From Mimachlamys varia (lineage: Eukaryota > Mollusca > Bivalvia > Pectinida > Pectinidae), in the NCBI GenBank assembly GCA_947623455.1, contig OX392530.1, positions 436,501 through 500,500 of the forward strand: a DNA stretch of 64,000 bases, in the 5' to 3' direction. Each line of letters starts with the position of its first letter. Positions within the stretch are counted from its first letter, which is position 1. The notes under the pieces are model-generated. The model was not told the origin of the DNA, searched no databases, and saw only the letters and a list, made by a program, of their open reading frames with translations. Below, piece after piece: positions 12,954 to 26,600 of this stretch. The position numbers and the translations under genes are program-made.

Positions 12954-13546
12954 TGCTACCTTGTACCACGAAAGTTCCTGATAGGTAGCTATATAGTATC
13001 TTTTATCACATAACTTTACACCTGTTCTGTCATGTCATACGGAAATGTCATAAAAATGGTACAACTACACAATTGTAATTACACAATTGTGATGTCATAG
13101 ACAAATTACATCTTTATTATGACGTCATACAATTGTCTCAGAAGTGAAAATCATATCATCAGTACAGTGCACTCCTCTTTATATCATGTTGCATTTGTCA
13201 GACAAAAACATGATATTAACAGGAATGTGACATTAACGGGTGATATTAAGTGGAGTCCACCACTGTAAAGAATTTGTCTTTCTTATAAAGAAATTAAAGG
13301 AATTTGATAGTTTTGGTGTTTGCTCACTTAAAAATAAGTTATATGATAAATAGATCTTACAATTGTGTTAATGTTATATGGAAATTATTAAATGAGTTCA
13401 ATAATTTAATCTAATTATTTACAAGTTTAATAAATTCTATATTACATTGACGCTCATGATCCTATATGTATGATCTTGACTCTTGTATTTTATGTGATTA
13501 TAATATAACCTCATGCTTCTTACAATTTTGACTTTTGTGTCATATT

Positions 13547-14138
13547 AGGTCATCTGACCAAAAGGGTCAGGATGACCTATACTCAGCCATCATGCACCGT
13601 CTGTCGTCATGCGTCGTCTGCTGTGCATAAACTTTTCCTTCAAACAACTTCTTCTCAATAACAGAAAGGCCAAGAGTGTTTATATTATGTGTGTAGCATG
13701 CAGGGATAAAGGGCTACCAAGATTATTGAAATGAATTACCTTGACCCACTTTCAAGGTCACAGGGGTCAAATATGTTTAAATTTTCAAGCAACTTCTTAG
13801 TAAATAGATGGCTCAGGGAACTGATATTTGGCCTGTTGCATACTTGAATGAAGGGCTATCAATGCAAGTTTGTATGAATGAATGACCTTGACTGACTTTC
13901 AAGATCACAGGGATCAAATGTGTTCAAAATCTTCAAAAAGCTTCTCCTTATTCTTCTCAATAACCAGAAGGCCCAGGTTACTGATATTTGGCCTGCAGCA
14001 TGCTTAAAGGGCTCACAAATGTGTTAAATTGAATGAGATTACCCATTCTCAAGGTCACAGGGGTCAAGTATAGTAATAATATAACCAACTAAAAATATAT
14101 ATAGTCAGAGGACCGTTAAGGCCCTTTGGGCCTCTTGT
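13547..14138 (+). mobile_element. Pearl/HINE-like element, complete-looking
   Basis: The 5' end AGGTCATCTGACC then GGGTCAGGATGACCT forms a hairpin. Three core repeats of about 140 bp follow (CAATAACAGAAAGGCC, GGGCTACCAAG, ACTTTCAAGGTCACAGGGG). The 3' end is GTCAGAGGACC then AAGGCCCTTTGGGCCTCTTG. The 5' GGTCATCTGAC and 3' GTCAGAGGACC are subterminal inverted repeats. Confidence 0.78.
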
Positions 14139-14222
14139 ATATATGTAGCAATGTCTAAATGCATCCAATGGCTGTTAGTCTTTGTTTTATAGGACCTTTG
14201 TTCTCCTGTATCAATAAAGACG

Positions 14223-14313
14223 GACTGATATTTCTTAAATAACATTCTGTAAGACTGATAGTTCTTAAATAACATTCTGTAAGACTGATAGTTCTTAAAT
14301 AACATTCTGTAAG
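14223..14313. repeat. 30-bp tandem repeat, 3 copies
   Basis: Unit TAAGACTGATAGTTCTTAAA followed by TAACATTCTG, repeated three times with the first copy slightly diverged. Confidence 0.92.
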
Positions 14314-15254
14314 AGTTAGAAATGCTGCTGTTGCTATTAAACCTTCTACAACACTATACATTAATAGAAACATTTATTATTTTCAGCTTCCAGTTGCGCG
14401 TGCCATTAAGAGATGTCCCAGACAACCATTGTGACCAGTTTAGTCTGACCGTGCCAGGCAAACTTAGATTTTACAGTGCTTTTTTTCCTGTGGAACAAAA
14501 CTGACAAATCTTCATGTTTTAGTGGGGAATATGTGAAAATCAAGAGCAGTGTGTATAAATATACCTGTGTATTTTATGGTTAAAATGAGTCTTTCAGCTT
14601 TTTGGATACATATTCTTACATAGTACATTAAAAGTAAATTTTGTACCAGCAGTTTGAGATGTTAAAAACTACATTCGGATTGTGATGTTATGCAATGTTT
14701 TTAAGAGGAGGTATCAGGTAATTATTATGATACGAGAAATGTTTATACATGTACCTAACCTTTTATTCCAAAGAAATATTATCAGTATCACAAAACATCT
14801 TCTTGAAATTAAAACAATTAAAGATGGTAAGCCTTCATTACTGACTTTGATTAATTTTGACATCACAACCATACTTGATAAGTGATTGTTATAACAGGTT
14901 TTGTACAGGGGAAGACACAATCAGTGGTGATTATTATCAGAACAAATATGCTGATACACACTATCTAATGAGTAACATGCAAGCCTACATTTTTGAAAAT
15001 GAAATAAAACTTAATTTAAAGTTTCCCTTTAAATGTCATCTGTATTTCAAGATTCTGATTGTAACCCACAGCAGTGCACTAAGCAGCTAGCTGATTCACC
15101 CCTAAAATTTCATTATGGACTGTTCCAGACTTTGAATGGGAAGAGTTCAAATGTGTCTCCAGGCCAGGGGTAAACAAGTTAATAAGGGCACAATTCCAAT
15201 AAATATCTGGGGGCTCAAAGATGGATCTACATCAAATAATAGAATAATGAGAGA
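14314..15254. other. No gene seen
   Basis: AT-rich with open frames under 80 codons and nothing recognisable. An isolated acceptor-like TTTTCAG near 14390 has no supporting exon. Confidence 0.4.
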
Positions 15255-15261
15255 GTGTGTA

Positions 15262-15966
15262 TTTTTTTTTTGTTCAAAGATGATTCTATCAGAAGGACTT
15301 TCCAGTTCATTGACATCAAGTCGTTTATCCCGTTATATAAATGTCTGGTAAGATCCCAACTTGACTACGCTAGTTCTGTTTGGGCACCACACTTACAAAA
15401 ACACATTGACAAGATAGAAGGGGTTCAAAGAAGAGCAACCAAGTGTCTCCCGGGAATGAAGGAATTGACCTACAGTGAGAGGCTGGAAAAACTCAAACTA
15501 CCAACATTGGCATTCAGAAGAATTAGAGGAGATATTATAGAAATGTACAAAATAATAAGCGAAAAATATGATAACGAATGTTTTAATTAATGGTATCACT
15601 TTATGGAAGCATGCTGCGGAACGCTACAGTGCCCGAGGTCATACCAAAAAGATATTCCCTAGAATATCCACAAATACGATTAGGAAAAACTACTTTTCAA
15701 ACAGAACCGTGTCAATCTGGAACGAACTGCCAGAACATGTTATATCAGCATTAAATGTAAACTCCTTTAAAAACAAGCTAGACGAACACTGGAAAAACCA
15801 AGAACTTTTCTTTAATTACAAAGCATCAATTAAATCATAATAACCATTGTACAATAGACCAAACAAACTGTACCAATATGTATTATGTATATTTTGAGTC
15901 TGGTATAGAGGACTTAAAAAGTCCTGAACCAGAAATAAACTTATCTTATCTTATCTTATTTGTTGA
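15262..15966 (+). mobile_element. 5'-truncated LINE (non-LTR retrotransposon) 3' end, frameshifted
   Basis: The first open frame (to 15590) encodes the characteristic end of a reverse-transcriptase ORF: LVRSQLDYASSVWAPHL, IEGVQRRATKCLPG, YSERLEKLKLPTLAFRRIRGD. After a frameshift and stop near 15570-15590 it continues in another frame as RTVSIWNELPEHVISALNVN and FKNKLDEHW, the usual last segment of such proteins. The copy ends with a TTATC microsatellite at about 15944-15960, typical of CR1/L2-like tails. It is dead: the catalytic part is absent and the frame is broken. The exact clade is not determined. Confidence 0.88.
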
Positions 15967-16212
15967 TGGTTCAAGGGAGGAAACTCTTTTGCATATATTC
16001 CTGTTGAACAGGATTTTGCAGACATATAATTATGAAGTCTCTGTCTATATTATATGCCAAAATCAGGAAATACAATCTCTGTAAAATAAAAAGACATTAT
16101 TTGAGAAGTTGAGTATAAAATGTTAAGATATTAAAATTATCAAAGAAACTTTGTCATTTTTTGTACTTAGCTATCATTGTTAAATTATTTTATTTAAATA
16201 TAACCACATATA

Positions 16213-16652
16213 CAGTGGACCCGCGATAATCCGGACACTTTGGTTCTCAGACTGAACTGTCCAGATAACGAGTTTGCTGGACTGCCGAATTTTGTTTACC
16301 AGGTCAAAGAATGTGTCACACAAGAGTTATTTCTCTTGATTATATACACTGCGAGACGTTTAAATGGCATTACATAAATAAATTTGGGTCGTTTTTTAAA
16401 TATAAATATTTACATATGTTTTCTAATATAGTGATATTCTGTACAGCTGTTGCCACAAGTGACTTGCCCCAACATTTTTCTCTCTGCGTGGATGAAAAAA
16501 TTGTCCGGATTATTGCAGGAATTCCGCTAATTGAAAGTACGTTCCATCCCCAAAATGGAGTTCTGGAAACGGAATACGAATTTCCGAACTGATGAGTACA
16601 AATATTTTGAGTTTTCCGGACTATCGGTGTCCGAATTATTGTGGGTCCACTG
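16213..16652. mobile_element. Pogo/Tigger-type MITE, 440 bp
   Basis: Terminal inverted repeats CAGTGGACCC...ATAATCCGGACA and TGTCCGAATTAT...GGGTCCACTG, flanked on both sides by TA (16211-16212 and 16653-16654), the target duplication of Tc1/mariner/pogo elements. There is no transposase frame, so it is non-autonomous. Confidence 0.88.
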
Positions 16653-16654
16653 TA

Positions 16655-19600
16655 CTGAAATGTATTGTACACTTGAATCTAACAAGACAATAACCCCTGC
16701 CTAACTCCATTGAATTAAAGTGTGCTTTGTAATGAAAATATTAAGGACCAAATTGTCTTTTTAGAGGAAAGGAAATTAATCTTATTACATACATGTACAC
16801 AATGTTTATCACGACAAAATATGTCACATAGTGGCATACAATGTTATTTTTACTGTACTATTTTTGTTACTGCATTTTTATAATACTTGCTTTTCATTGG
16901 TTACTGTTAAGTTGAAGAGGTCATGATCATATGCCTTATCACTTTATCACATTATACATTAACTTAAGAATCTGTGTATATGAGACTTTATAGAGTGAAT
17001 ACAAAACTGGAGAAATTGATAGGCAATATTAATGATGAGTGGTAAATTTCATTTTGTAAATGTATATGCTACCATGTAAGTTATTAACCAGATATAGTTT
17101 TTGTGGTCTTTGTCCTCTAGATCTGAACAAGAAATCTTATGTGTTGGTGAGGTTATAATTGTACATATTGGACCAAAGACGAGTGCCTTTAAGTGAATTT
17201 TCCTATTTTTTTTTTTTTTGGTTATATATCTACAGAATATTAGATTAGTGTGTAATTTGATTTACTAAATCACAAAAGATTTCTTATTTTTGATAGGTCT
17301 ATGCGTCTGCAAGTCGGGGTGTTGTTTGTAGGGATTCTAAGTACCCAGGAAGATCTGTTATTCTATGGGGTAATCAAATCATCTCAGATATGTGCCAATA
17401 TTATTTATTCAATAATTTAACTATTACCCTACCTTTAGAAGTTTTTGTCTGTCTATTTGTAATTCATCTCAATCCAGGCGTTTTCCTTCTCAAGTTCTGC
17501 TAGTCATTACATGGAGGCCACCAGACACTCTCTGGCCTTTCAGAATTTTCAAGAACACATTAATCAAATTTTGTAATTGGGAAATTATCACAAACCTTTT
17601 TTTGAGGTTAATATTGTTATTCTGCAGAAAATGTCACATTTTCATAAAAATGATAAGTTTTATATTTTTCATGGAAAAAGATTACATGTGCTTTAATACT
17701 TATAGGTTAACATTTTTTTATTACATGTTTAAAACACAGTGCATATCTTTAACTTCTAAGGTAAATCTATAATTAAAACCATAAACTTAATAATGAGGTC
17801 ATGGAACCCCAATAAACATTAGCTAAATGGTAAACACATGTTGATTGTCGTTTTGAGAATAACATACTTTATCTGTAAAACATTGTACTAATATTATGTC
17901 CTGGTTTCACAAAAAAAAACTTTTTACATGTAACGTTATAGAAGTTTTTTTTTTGTATGAGATTGTTCGTATGTCCATTAAAAATGGTGGCGGCCTCTCT
18001 TATGTTCAGGGGAGCATCCATTCACACATTAACTTATAAGGAATGACCCGATTCTGATCAAAATTACTGAAAGTTTATACATTTATGTATTAATTACCAA
18101 TACATGTATACATTATTATGTATGTGAGGACAAGCTTAAGGTTAGTTTGAGGCTTGGTGTCATCTAGCTGTGTCAGTTATGCCAAATTATATGCAAGTGG
18201 TTGAACAAGGTTTCTCCATTAAATGTTCTGTCAAAACTTAGAGAATTTATTTGCGCTTGACAAAATCTGCCAGACAAATAAAAACTACTCTTCTTGGTTG
18301 AAATTAAATGAGGATCCAGATTCTCAACACAGCAAATATCTTATTAAGCATTGGCAACTATTTTTTTCTGGCATAACTCGAGTTTGTTTATCAATTATAT
18401 ATTTATCTGGCATAACTAAAGTTTGTTTTTCAATCAGAATTTTTAAGTACTGTACAACAGAGTTTATGGAAGGTAACTGTAGGTGTTTAGGTAAAAACAA
18501 CGGTCTGTGTGGTGGAGCATGGATCCTTAAATATGAATGTTAATGGGCAAAGGAGTAAGTACCGATTTCACTTTTCATAATAGGAAGTATGCACAAAGTG
18601 AATTAATCCTATGCAAGAAAAATATATTTATACAGTGTAGTGCAATACATTTGTATGGCAAAGCTACGACTATAAATATAAACTAGCCAGGGAGGCCTGC
18701 GATTTATGAGACGATAAATGACACCCATTGCATGACGATTATGACCTCATTGTTTTTGCATAGAAACGGTGACAGTTCTCCATCAAAATTGCTGTTCCAT
18801 TTTATGTATTTAGATGTCGATGATGAGGCATTTATCATAGTTCGAATCGAATTGAAATCAGTAAAAGTCGGCAACATGGATAAAAAATGTTGTTTTCATA
18901 TGGTCTTTATGGTCGATATAAATGACAAAACTTTGCAGGCAAACACATCATATTGTGCTTGAATATATTCAGACACATAATATTTTTACTATATATTTAT
19001 TCATTTTGACAAATTTGCAATGATTTTTTATTACATTGTTTTTTCAATGGATTTTCTTAAAATTCCATACACTAGTAAAGAATTGTTAGTTCTTAATCTG
19101 ATATTTTTTCAACACTTTTCCAGTGCTTAGTTTTCCCCAAATAGACATATATTTGCACAGTAATGAGGCATAATATTGTTTTGTTCTTTTTTCTTATTTA
19201 ATGATACCATTGTTATAATTTGTGGAATATCTCTTGAAATTGACTCCAGAAATGTATACAAATATTATTGAAGGAATAAGCAAAGAACTTGATCTGTAAT
19301 ATGTATGTGAAATATCAATAAGTTCCAATGAGAAACAAAGTCATGAAAAATCATGGATAAATTCTCAAAATGCATGAAATCTATATATAGTAAAAATGTT
19401 GCGTGTTTGTATATATATACAGCTCTACATAGTAGATATGTATTCATTGATCAAGCTTAATTGCAGAGAGAATGTACAATGTTTTCTCCTTTCACATCCA
19501 AGAAATAATTTAACTTTACAAAGCAGAATAATTAATGCAGTTTTGTCCTGCTACACTTCATCATAACATATTTTAACATATTTTAATGCAAAAACGCATC

Positions 19601-21337
19601 AGAAGTAAGCCTGTCAGTACGCATGTAATATAGGGTATTGATCAAGACATACATGTATATGATGAATTGCATTGATCTTCTAATGTGAACATATTTGTTC
19701 TAATGTAAACACGCAAGTTTGGCAAAATGAAGAATGTACAAATAAAGATCTGTAAAGTGATTTGCCATATTTATGCAAATTGTAAAATAAAAAGAATAAA
19801 CCATTCTACATCTTGTTTGTGTTGTTTTAAAGAAATGTAAAGTAATGCTAGAGCTAAGGGAGATAACTCTTTGTACCATACAGGTAATGATACAGTTTAC
19901 CATATAATTTACCAATTTATAATAAAAATGTATCTATATATAACCCAAATGCCTGTAAATCCCTCTAATCATTAAAATCTTCTGATAAGAAATAATATAA
20001 CATGATCATGCAGGTTCTCCCTAGCCCGCACCTCCAACATTCAAACTGACCAACCGACTACATGTGCTTACTTCCTGCGAAACATGGAAGTACATGCAGG
20101 TGCCCTCTAGTGACAGTGATCAATCTATGTACAAGTCCCGAGTCAAGTACTCATAAAGTTATGATGGGACTCGTACAAATTCTGGAAATACTTCAATTTA
20201 ACATTGTTGGATCCAATCGTTTTCAGCAATATGTACAAAAAGGACCCATGAAAATCAATTGTAAATTGATCATTGCTACATGGATATTTAGAAAAGGTTC
20301 ACATTACTGATGATATTCTTATAAAGGTTCTTCTTTAAAATTCCAAGTCTAACTCTACACTTAAATACTTTACTTTTAACCATGCAGAGTTCAATGCTAT
20401 ACTTCTTGCATTATCCATGTCAAATTCTATACTGATGCCATACCGAGTCAAAGTATAGAATTGAGAATAGCATGTAAATCTATACTTTAATACTATACAG
20501 AATTAGTATAGAATTACATATCTTTTCATTTGGTATTCTATATGCTGTTGGCTCTTGTTGCCTTGGGTACACAAAATCTCAATGTGGAAGACTTACTTGG
20601 TGAAGTGGAAATTCGTAAACATCCGACTCCACCCATTGTCCTCCGTGCACTTTCATTTCTGGTTTTGTGCTTTAGTCGAGAGAAAGGAAACAAGATGGTG
20701 AAAAATGTTCTTTTCTTATCAGTGGTCCAGTGTGGTTATGGCAGTAATTAACACAGGACTTAGGATAGGATGCTTCGGCTTATATTGCATCAGTTAAATA
20801 TGGGTCAAAGAAGTAATAAAAACACCTGATCCTTACAAATGGATGTTTATAGGATACGAATTACTTAAAATTTTATAAAGGGCAAAGAAGTAATTCCAAC
20901 AGTGTAGACAAACTAGTGTTGTCAAATTTTCGGAGCAATCCCCTCCTTTGTCAAGACATAAACAAACATAAAATAGTTACATTACATAAAAACAATTGAA
21001 AGTTTTAAGAATAAATTTTAAATAAAAAGCCCTGTGGCTAGTGTTAGCCAAAGGCAGAATTTAGAATGACCGTGTCATCTTCCACCGAGTACACTCTGTG
21101 TGCAAACAGCGGCAAAGAGATTAAATTTCCCGGGAAAACTGAGGCGTGAAGATGCTGAAGCTGAAATAACAGCATGACGATTCATCCCAAAATGACAATT
21201 TGGGATAAAGCGTGGTAAGTCCCGCATCAGTTAAATACAAATAAGACTCGGTATGGAGTTGGGAACACTTTTTTACCTTGTGTGACGGAAATCAGTTTCT
21301 TACTGAGATATATGTATAATTTTCTCTCTAAATTGTC
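16655..21337. other. Long stretch without a recognisable gene
   Basis: AT-rich (many poly-A/T runs) with open frames of at most about 106 codons, none with domain-like sequence or plausible flanking splice sites. I see no RNA gene. A few ATG-starting frames (18223-18543, 20530-20751) were considered and not accepted. Confidence 0.5.
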
Positions 21338-21790
21338 GGAACCTTTGAAAAATAAGAGGAACATTAAATCAAAATGTAACTATTTATTATAAAAAATTCA
21401 AATTGGTTTCACCTGAAATACTTTTACACAAATGTATTAGTACATTGATGAAATTCAATAACAAAATCACAGTAGTGCTTGGATGGCTTATTTTTTTCAT
21501 TAAAGTAAACACATCTAACATCCAATGCTATCAATATTGGCTTTCAGCGTATGTTCCTTTACAAAATAATCATTACATGTACTGATTCCCTCTAAATAAT
21601 TGGAACCTTTGAATAATACGAGGAACATTAAAATCAAAATTAAAAAAAAAAAATACTTATTTTAATCAAATCAAAATTCCAACATGTTTCACCTGAAATA
21701 CTTTTACATGAATGCATTGTACATTGATGAAATTCAACAACAAAATCACAGTAGTGCTTGGATGGCTTATTTTTTCATTAAGTAACAAAT
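21338..21790. repeat. Direct duplication of about 170 bp
   Basis: The block starting GAACCTTTGAAAAATAAGAG (21340) recurs near 21604 as GAACCTTTGAATAATACGAG. Both continue through TTTCACCTGAAATACTTTTA, ACATTGATGAAATTCAA and CACAGTAGTGCTTGGATGG. The copies differ by small indels. Confidence 0.85.
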
Positions 21791-22250
21791 CATTGTACAT
21801 TTTGTACACCATAACAATTCCAACCTACACATACAATGTAACACAATTATTTTCTGTTTGATATGTCCTAATCTAAATACAGGCATGTATACACATATGC
21901 TGAGCTTGGCCCAAGTTATATATGAATCAAAATTTTTCATAGAAATTGACTTGAAAATATTTATATGTTATATTGCGATAAATCATCATATTACAAAATA
22001 TATAAAAATACATACAAACGATAATATTTGCTAAATAAAGCTTTGAATATTGGTACCAAACATTTATAACAATGACCAGACTAAAGTTACGTATGTTGAG
22101 ATGATGGTGTTGATTAATGTTTTTTTGGAGTCCGATACAATCAAACTCAACCTGGGATTTCAATTCCCCAAACCCAACACACACACATACTCCCCCCACC
22201 CCCTTCTCTCTTTAAAAGTTTAAAAGAAGCAAACAATTGTTAATATTCAA

Positions 22251-22830
22251 CTTTGACCCTTACAAAATTCTGAAGCTGCCAGCTTAGCTGGCCTGTTCCG
22301 ACTTCTGTCAGTAGCCCTGGGATGAAGTGCTATAAATTTGTTCAAATGTGAATGACTAAACCTCACTTTAAAGTCACTGGAGGCAGCTATGCTAAATACT
22401 TATTTCAAGGTCGCTGCATGCAGAGCTCAAATATGTTGAAATTTTCATTTCACTGCAAGGATCAGATATATCAAAATATTTAATTAACTTCTCCTGAATA
22501 ACCAAAATTCCAAAGCAGATCATATTTGGCATATAGGATGACTGACCTAGACTCACTTCAAGAGGAGGTCATTTGAATATTTTCAATCCTATGGCATTGA
22601 TAGGAGGTCAAGGTGATTCATCTGAACGAACTTGGCATCATCATCCGAAGCATTTAGGTCATTCAGAAAAAGTTGTTTAATTGAAGCTGGCATTGGACAT
22701 GATAATTAACATCAACAATTGCAGAAAACAAGTAATATAAACGGTCCTGTTGGAATAAGTTATCTTACAGGTAGAATAATGTGAGGATAAAAACAAGAGG
22801 TCCATGGGCCTCAAGAGTTATCTGACTATG
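22251..22830. other. Degenerate pearl-like repeat sequence
   Basis: Contains family words (GGGATGAAGTGCTA, TTTGTTCAAATGTGAATGAC, GAGGTCATTTGAA). Near 22794 there is a reverse-orientation 3' terminus, CAAGAGGTCCATGGGCCTC. Boundaries are not resolved. Confidence 0.45.
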
Positions 22831-23546
22831 ACATAAAAAATGCACGGTATCGTTCAATTCCAGTGTATTTTGGTAAGAGTTTAAAAGTTTTCAGAATAGA
22901 TTTTTGATCAACCAAAATGAAGTTTTAGTTTATCTTGGATTTGTATTGTTACTTATTCTTTTTTTTATTCATAAACATTTAAATATTTTAACTACCGGTA
23001 TACACTCATCAACAGATAATTCATGTGATGTTTTATAACACTACTAACTTTTACTGAAATGACCTCTGAAATTCAAAAGAAAAATTGACAACTGGAATTC
23101 TGAAATATGACTCCTGGAATTAAAAAAAAAGACGCCTGGAACTTCAAAAGTGATGACCGGAATTTTCAAAAGTGATGCCCGGAATTTTCAAAAGTGATGC
23201 CCGTGAAAGTTTTGCCAGCTCTCGGTCATTTAGATCTTTTGCTAAATGACACCCACATTGCTGCTGGTTAACTCCTGGTTTTTGCCTCAAACCCAATATT
23301 CAGGGTTTAAAAGACATGAAAAGATATATGTACTTTTTAATTTTCAGTATTTCAAAGCATTAGATATTCTGGACAAAATTTAAAGTTACATAAAAATAAA
23401 TATTATAAGGACACATCATTATAACATAGGGAAGTATTATGGGTGGTCTGAGTGTAAAACCATCATCCCTGCAGGTGTATAAGGGGTGTAACTCTTAAGA
23501 AATTTTGTCAAAAACTGTTTTAAGACACACATATCATTGTTGTCCA

Positions 23547-23659
23547 TCATGGATGAAATTTTGGATGTAAATGTTGAATCTTTTGTTTTTTTGACAGTCC
23601 AAGTCTCCTAGGTTTTCTGCATATTGGAAGAGACACGACCCTGATCAGCTGCACACAAC
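23547..23659 (-). CDS. RAD51AP-like gene, last coding exon with RAD51-interacting motif
   Basis: Acceptor CTCTTTTTTAG. It encodes 36 residues: CVQLIRVVSLPICRKPR then RLGLSKKQKIQHLHP and KFHP, then TGA. The RLGLS core, the basic residues after it and the LHP end are the recognisable elements of the motif. Confidence 0.85.
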
Positions 23660-26600
23660 CTAAAAAAGAGCAGTTCAATGTATCAGAATGCAAAAACAAT
23701 GGAAATATAAACATTTTGAATTAAATTGCAATGTCACAAAGAAAGCACAGTTCTCATCATCATAATACGTTAAAAATCTACACATTTCGAAAGAATTCAC
23801 TTGTGAACAGTGGAAGATTTTCTAAAGATATCCATACAAGATCTAGATTGTTAAATATGGAAGGGGCAGTAACAGTTCCAAATATGATTTATTTCATGGT
23901 GAATGAATGTACAAAATTTCAAAGAAATAAGTTGGAAAGTGTTGGAGGATATCTCTGAAAAAGATTTAGATTGTGAATATTGAAGGGGCAGTAACTCCTC
24001 CAAATATAGTCAATAGATCTTAGTTATGGTCAGGAAAACAAAACTTATGTCATGATGAATACTTAAGCAATATAATACTGTTCAGGAAAACACAATTTTA
24101 TGTCATAGTGATTAAGCATACCAAGTTTGGAAGAGATCAGGTGAAAATTGTTGGTGATCTCCAGACAAACATGCAAAAGTTTATTGTGAATTACAGACGT
24201 ACATACAATGTATACAGACACTGAGACAGAGAGATGTCATCATCATGATACGTCCCATCAAGTTTAGAAATTTTTGAAAGATTGGGTAAATAGAACAAGA
24301 AAGCAATTTATATCAAAAATAGTTTCTACAGTTTTATTGTATTAAGGAAAATAATCCTAGGACATACTCACCATCCTGTTCATCTTTCTTTGGAGCAACA
24401 GCATCAGTTTCAAACGAAGGAGCATACTTCCATTTAAATGCTCCATTTTTCTGTGAAGGCAATTCTTGATCTAGCAAGTCGCAGTCTGAAAATGAGCATC
24501 AACATGAATATTGATCTATAATCTGTACCCAATTTTACCTTTTTTGCAATTAAGCAAGTACATGTGTATTTCTAACAAAGTTTGTTTGACCCCTGTGACC
24601 TTGAAAGTGAGTCAAGGTCCTTTACTTGAGGAAACTTTATAGTACTCTTATAATTAGGTAATCCAGATAATAAGAACTTTGTGCCAGGTGAGCTAAAAAT
24701 GATAAATGTTTCAAACAAGAGGCCCATGGGCCTAAACGGTCATCTGACAATTGCAAACACTTATAGCAGGGACACACCCCTTAGTTCAAAAGTGTTCAAA
24801 CCAGCATCATTGTCATAAACTATCTGTTCAGATCTAGAGTCGGTTACGAAATTTATTTATGGTGTTATCAAAGCAATGAACAACATATCGGCCATGCTTG
24901 TTTTATTGTTAAAGAATCTGGTCCAGCAGTTTATAATTTCAATCCATTATCATCATATACAAAGCAGAAACTAATGGAAAAGGAGTGTTTGAAATAGTAC
25001 TGAATACTGAAATACTTTTGGTACTGTATTAAATTATATGAACGCATGATTTTGTTTTTTATTAATGATATTACAATTTAACAGAGGTGTACCACCTTAT
25101 CATTGTAAAGAAAAATCAAAATGCACATTACTGATAATGGCCTTACAAGTGCTCCATGCAAACTGGCCAAACTACATGTACAGTACCCCTTTTATCTCCC
25201 ATCTGGCCCATATAGTGTTGGTCAGTCTCTTTATTTAAGATGATTGCTTTCCCAAAATGGGATTGATGTGTTATATCAAATTCTGCTAAATTCTCCACAT
25301 ACAGGAATTAGGATTTAAACATTAATACTTTTCCACTTTCACAGTGCCCTGAAGACCAGTCTCCTGTATGTAAAATATGATTGTTCTTCTTCAATTACAT
25401 TTGAAGTAAAGCTGAGAAAGGATTTGGGGCCCCGCCCCTCTGGCCTCTGGGACCAGATCAGTCGCATTTATATAAAATCTTATCACCTTCCCCCAATGAT
25501 GCTTCACATAAAATTTGGTGCTGATCGATTCAAGCATTAAGGAGGAGGAGGATTTTAAAGCAAAAACTCAGCAAAGTTCCCCATTTGGGGCCCCGCCCCT
25601 TTGGTCCCAGGGGTCTGATTAGCCTCATTTATATAAAATCTGATCGCCCTCCCCAAATGATGTTTCACACTAAATTTGGATGCAATCCATTCAAGTAATA
25701 AGGAGGAGTAGGAATTTAAAGCAAAAATTCAGCAAAGTTCCCCTTTTGGGCCCCGCCCCTCTGGCCCCAGGGGTCGGATCAGCCTCATTTATAAACAAGA
25801 GGCCCATGGGCCTAAACGGTCATCTGACAATTGCAAACACTTATAGCAGGGACACACGATGATTGCTTTCCCAAAATGGGATTGATGTGTTATATCAAAT
25901 TCTGCTAAATTCTCCACATACAGGAATTAGGATTTAAACATTAATACTTTTCCACTTTCACAGTGCCCTGAAGACCAGTCTCCTGTATGTAAAATATGAT
26001 TGTTCTTCTTCAATTACATTTGAAGTAAAGCTGAGAAAGGATTTGAGGCCCCGCCCCTCTGGCCTCTGGGACCAGATCAGTCGCATTTATATAAAATCTT
26101 ATCACCTTCCCCCAATGATGCTTCACATCAAATTTGGTGCTGATCGATTCAAGCATTAAGGAGGAGGAGGATTTTAAAGCAAAAACTCAGCAAAGTTCCC
26201 CTTTTGGGGCCCCGCCCCTTTGGTCCCAGGGGTCTGATTAGCCTCATTTATAAAAAATCTGATCGCCCTCCCCGAATGATTCTTCTCACCAAATTTGGAT
26301 GTAATCCATTCAAGTATTAAGGAGGAGTAGGAATTTAAAGCAAAAATTCAGCAAAGTTCCCCTTTTGGGGCCCCGCCCCTCTGGCCCCAAGGGTTGGATC
26401 AGCCTCATTTATATAAAATCTGATCGCCCTCCCCAAATGATGCTTCACATCAAATTTGGATGCAATCCATTCAAGTATTAAGGAGGAGTAGGAATTTAAA
26501 GCAAAAATTCAGCAAAGTTCCCCTTTTGGGGCCCTACCCCTCTAACCCCAGGAGTCGGATCAGCCTCATATAAATAAAATCTGATCGCCCTCCCCAAATG

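Noticed and set aside
18223..18543. 106-codon + frame as a small gene
   Set aside because: Low-complexity AT-rich translation, with duplicated ITRVCLSI/ITKVCFSI from a short DNA duplication; no domain or splice context.
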